Positions 61,921 to 64,000 of a DNA stretch of 64,000 nucleotides are shown in pieces. The notes beneath the pieces are model-generated. The model was given only the letters and a program-made list of their open reading frames with translations. It was not told the origin of the DNA and made no database searches. Each line of letters begins with the position of its first letter. Within the stretch, counting starts at the first letter, position 1. The stretch spans positions 44,747,750 to 44,811,749 of the forward strand of contig NC_054713.1 of NCBI RefSeq assembly GCF_016097555.1. The letters run 5' to 3'. Origin of the DNA: Gigantopelta aegis (Eukaryota > Mollusca > Gastropoda > Neomphalida > Peltospiridae). A program made the position numbers and the translations under genes.

Positions 61921-63860
61921 TTTAGAGAGAAAAGGAGGGGATGTTTGTTTAATGACACATTTGGCTGATAGTGATAGAGGAAAGGAAAGGACTGTTTGTT
62001 TAATGACACATTTGGCGGATAGTGATAGAGGAAAGGAAAGGACTGTTTGTTTAATGACACATTTGGCTGATAGTGATAGAGAAAAGGAAAGGAATGTTTG
62101 TTTAATGACACATTTGGCTGATAGTGATAGAGAAAAGGAAAGGAATGTTTGTTTAATGACACATTTGGCCGATAGTGATAGAGGAAAGGAAAGGACTGTT
62201 TGTTTAATGACACATTTGGCCGATAGTGATAGAGGAAAGGAAAGGACTGTTTGTTTAATGACACATTTGGCCGATAGTGATAGAGGAAAGGAAAGGAATG
62301 TTTGTTTAATGACACATTTGGCCGATAGTGATAGAGGAAAGGAAAGGAATGTTTGTTTAAAGGAATGTTTGTTTAACGACACATTTGGCTGATAGTGATA
62401 AAGGAAAGGAATGTTTGTTTAATGACACATTTGGCTGATAGTGATAGAGAAAAGGATAGGAATGTTTGTTTAATGACACATTTGGCTGATAGTGATAGAG
62501 GAAAGGAAAGGAATATTTGTTTAATGACACATTTGGCTGACAGTGATAGAGGAAAGGAAAGGAATGTTTGTTTAATGACACATTTGGCTGACAGTGATAG
62601 AGGAAAGGAAAGGAATGTTTGTTTAATGACACATTTGGCTGATAGTGATAGAGAAAAGGAAAGGACTGTTTGTTTAATGACACATTTGGCTGATAGTGAT
62701 AGAGGAAAGGAAAGGAATGTTTGTTTAATGACACATTTGGCCGATAGTGATAGAGGAAAGGAAAGGAATGTTTGTTTAATGACACATTTGGCCGATAGTG
62801 ATAGAGGAAAGGAAAGGAATGTTTGTTTAATGACACATTTGGCTGATAGTGATAAAGGAAAGGAATGTTTGTTTAATGACACATTTGGCTGATAGTGATA
62901 AAGGAAAGGAATGTTTGTTTAATGACACATTTGGCTGATAGTGATAAAGGAAAGGAATGTTTGTTTAATGACACATCTGGCTGAGAGTGATAGAGGAAAG
63001 GAAAGGAATGTTTGTTTAATGACACATTCACCAATAGTGATAGAGGAAAGGAAAGGAATGTTTGTTTAATGACACATTTGGCCGATAGTGATAGAGGAAA
63101 GGAAAGGAATGTTTGTTTAATGACACATTTGGCCGATAGTGAAAGAGGAAAGGAAAGGAATGTTTGTTTAATGACACATTTGGCCGATAGTGATAGAGGA
63201 AAGGAAAGGAATGTTTGTTTAAAGGAATGTTTGTTTAAAGACACATTTGGCTGATAGTGATAAAGGAAAGGAATGTTTTTTTAATGACACATTTGGCTGA
63301 TAGTGATAGAGGAAAGGAAAGGAATGTTTGTTTAAAGGAATGTTTGTTTAACGACACATTTGGCTGATAGTGATAAAGGAAAGGAATGTTTGTTTAATGA
63401 CACATTTGGCTGATAGTGATAGAGGAAAGGAAAGGAATGTTTGTTTAATGACACATTTGGCTGATAGTGATAGAGGAAAGGAAAGGAATATTTGTTTAAT
63501 GACACATTTGGCTGATAGTGATAGAGGAAAGGAAGGAATGTTTGTTTAATGACACATTTGGCTGATAGTGATAAAGGAAAGGAATGTTTGTTTAACGACA
63601 CCTCAGCACATTTGGCTGACAGTGATAGAGGAAAGGAAAGGAATGTTTGTTTAATGACACATTTGGCTGACAGTGATAGAGGAAAGGAAAGGAATGTTTG
63701 TTTAATGACACATTTGGCTGATAGTGATAGAGGAAAGGAAAGGAATGTTTGTTTAATGACACATTTGGCTGATAGTGATAGAGGAAAGAAAAGGAATGTT
63801 TGTTTAATGACACATCAGCACATTTGGTTGAGATTGATAGAGGAAAGGAAAGGAATTTAG
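61921..63860. repeat. 51-bp minisatellite, about 37 units
   Basis: Unit 'aaaggaatgtttgtttaatg' + 'acacatttggctgatagtga' + 'tagaggaaagg'. Shorter units lack one aaagg, and 'ttaaaggaatgtttgtttaa' duplications occur at 62355, 63220 and 63333. The period is 17 codons, so long repetitive reading frames appear on both strands; I treat none as genes. Confidence 0.97.
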
Positions 63861-64000
63861 GTTTTTAACAATACCTCAGCACATTTAAAATTACAGATAA
63901 TGATTAAATTACATATGGTTATTTTGACACAGCATGGGTATTTGGACACTTGGTTAAGAGTGAGAGAGAAAAGGAAAGTCAGATCAATATTTTTTCCGTC

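Noticed and set aside
61901-63860. Repetitive frames on both strands (NVCLMTHLADSDRGKER and LNKHSFPFLYHYQPNVS)
   Set aside because: They are by-products of the 51-bp unit. Simultaneous openness on both strands and in several frames argues against coding.

Overview
The window is a repeat-rich stretch of an animal nuclear genome, most likely a marine gastropod mollusc. Genes have small exons with GT..AG introns. Space between exons is filled by tRNA-headed SINEs, short foldback DNA elements, LINE tails and many minisatellites. The best protein matches are animal genes recalled from memory. The species is not fixed by the sequence; the abundant SINEs fit my memory of deep-sea and vetigastropod-grade snails, which is an inference.

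Layout. 1-3.4 kb: SINE pieces and a LINE 3' end split by a Tc1/mariner copy. 3.5-3.7 kb (-): first coding exon of a membrane-anchored short-chain dehydrogenase. 5.4-20.8 kb (+): eleven exons of selenocysteine lyase (SCLY), with introns carrying two large tandem arrays, CT/ATTC/GT microsatellites, SINEs and MITEs; its first coding exon was not found. 22.3-23.1 kb: relic of a Crypton-type tyrosine recombinase. 23.4-24.5 kb: foldback and TTAA-flanked MITEs. 26.7-28.7 kb (-): a nine-finger C2H2 protein, with a possible upstream two-helix coding exon at 29.1-29.2 kb. 31.0-34.8 kb (+): complete PCLAF (PCNA-clamp-associated factor) in four exons behind two E2F-type sites. 38.7-46.2 kb (-): complete CPLANE2/RSG1 ciliary small GTPase in five coding exons. 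47.6-52.5 kb: a 4.9-kb satellite of 71-bp units. 54.9-61.6 kb (-): the last seven exons of a long coiled-coil protein, tentatively FHAD1-like. 61.6-63.9 kb: a 51-bp minisatellite.

The most unusual theme is that several tandem arrays begin at exon edges and contain copies of those edges. SCLY exon 11 is preceded by 13 extra copies of its own 3' splice site plus about 21 exon bases. The exon at 60.73-60.95 kb of the coiled-coil gene is preceded by five extra copies of its acceptor and abuts another array at its donor. The donor of CPLANE2 exon 4 abuts a 1.5-kb array whose unit resembles the exon end. The CPLANE2 C-terminus is itself written in minisatellite sequence. A piece of a coiled-coil exon with its polypyrimidine tract also recurs in PCLAF intron 1. 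These genes do not form one pathway: SCLY acts in selenium recycling, PCLAF in DNA replication and repair, CPLANE2 in ciliogenesis.
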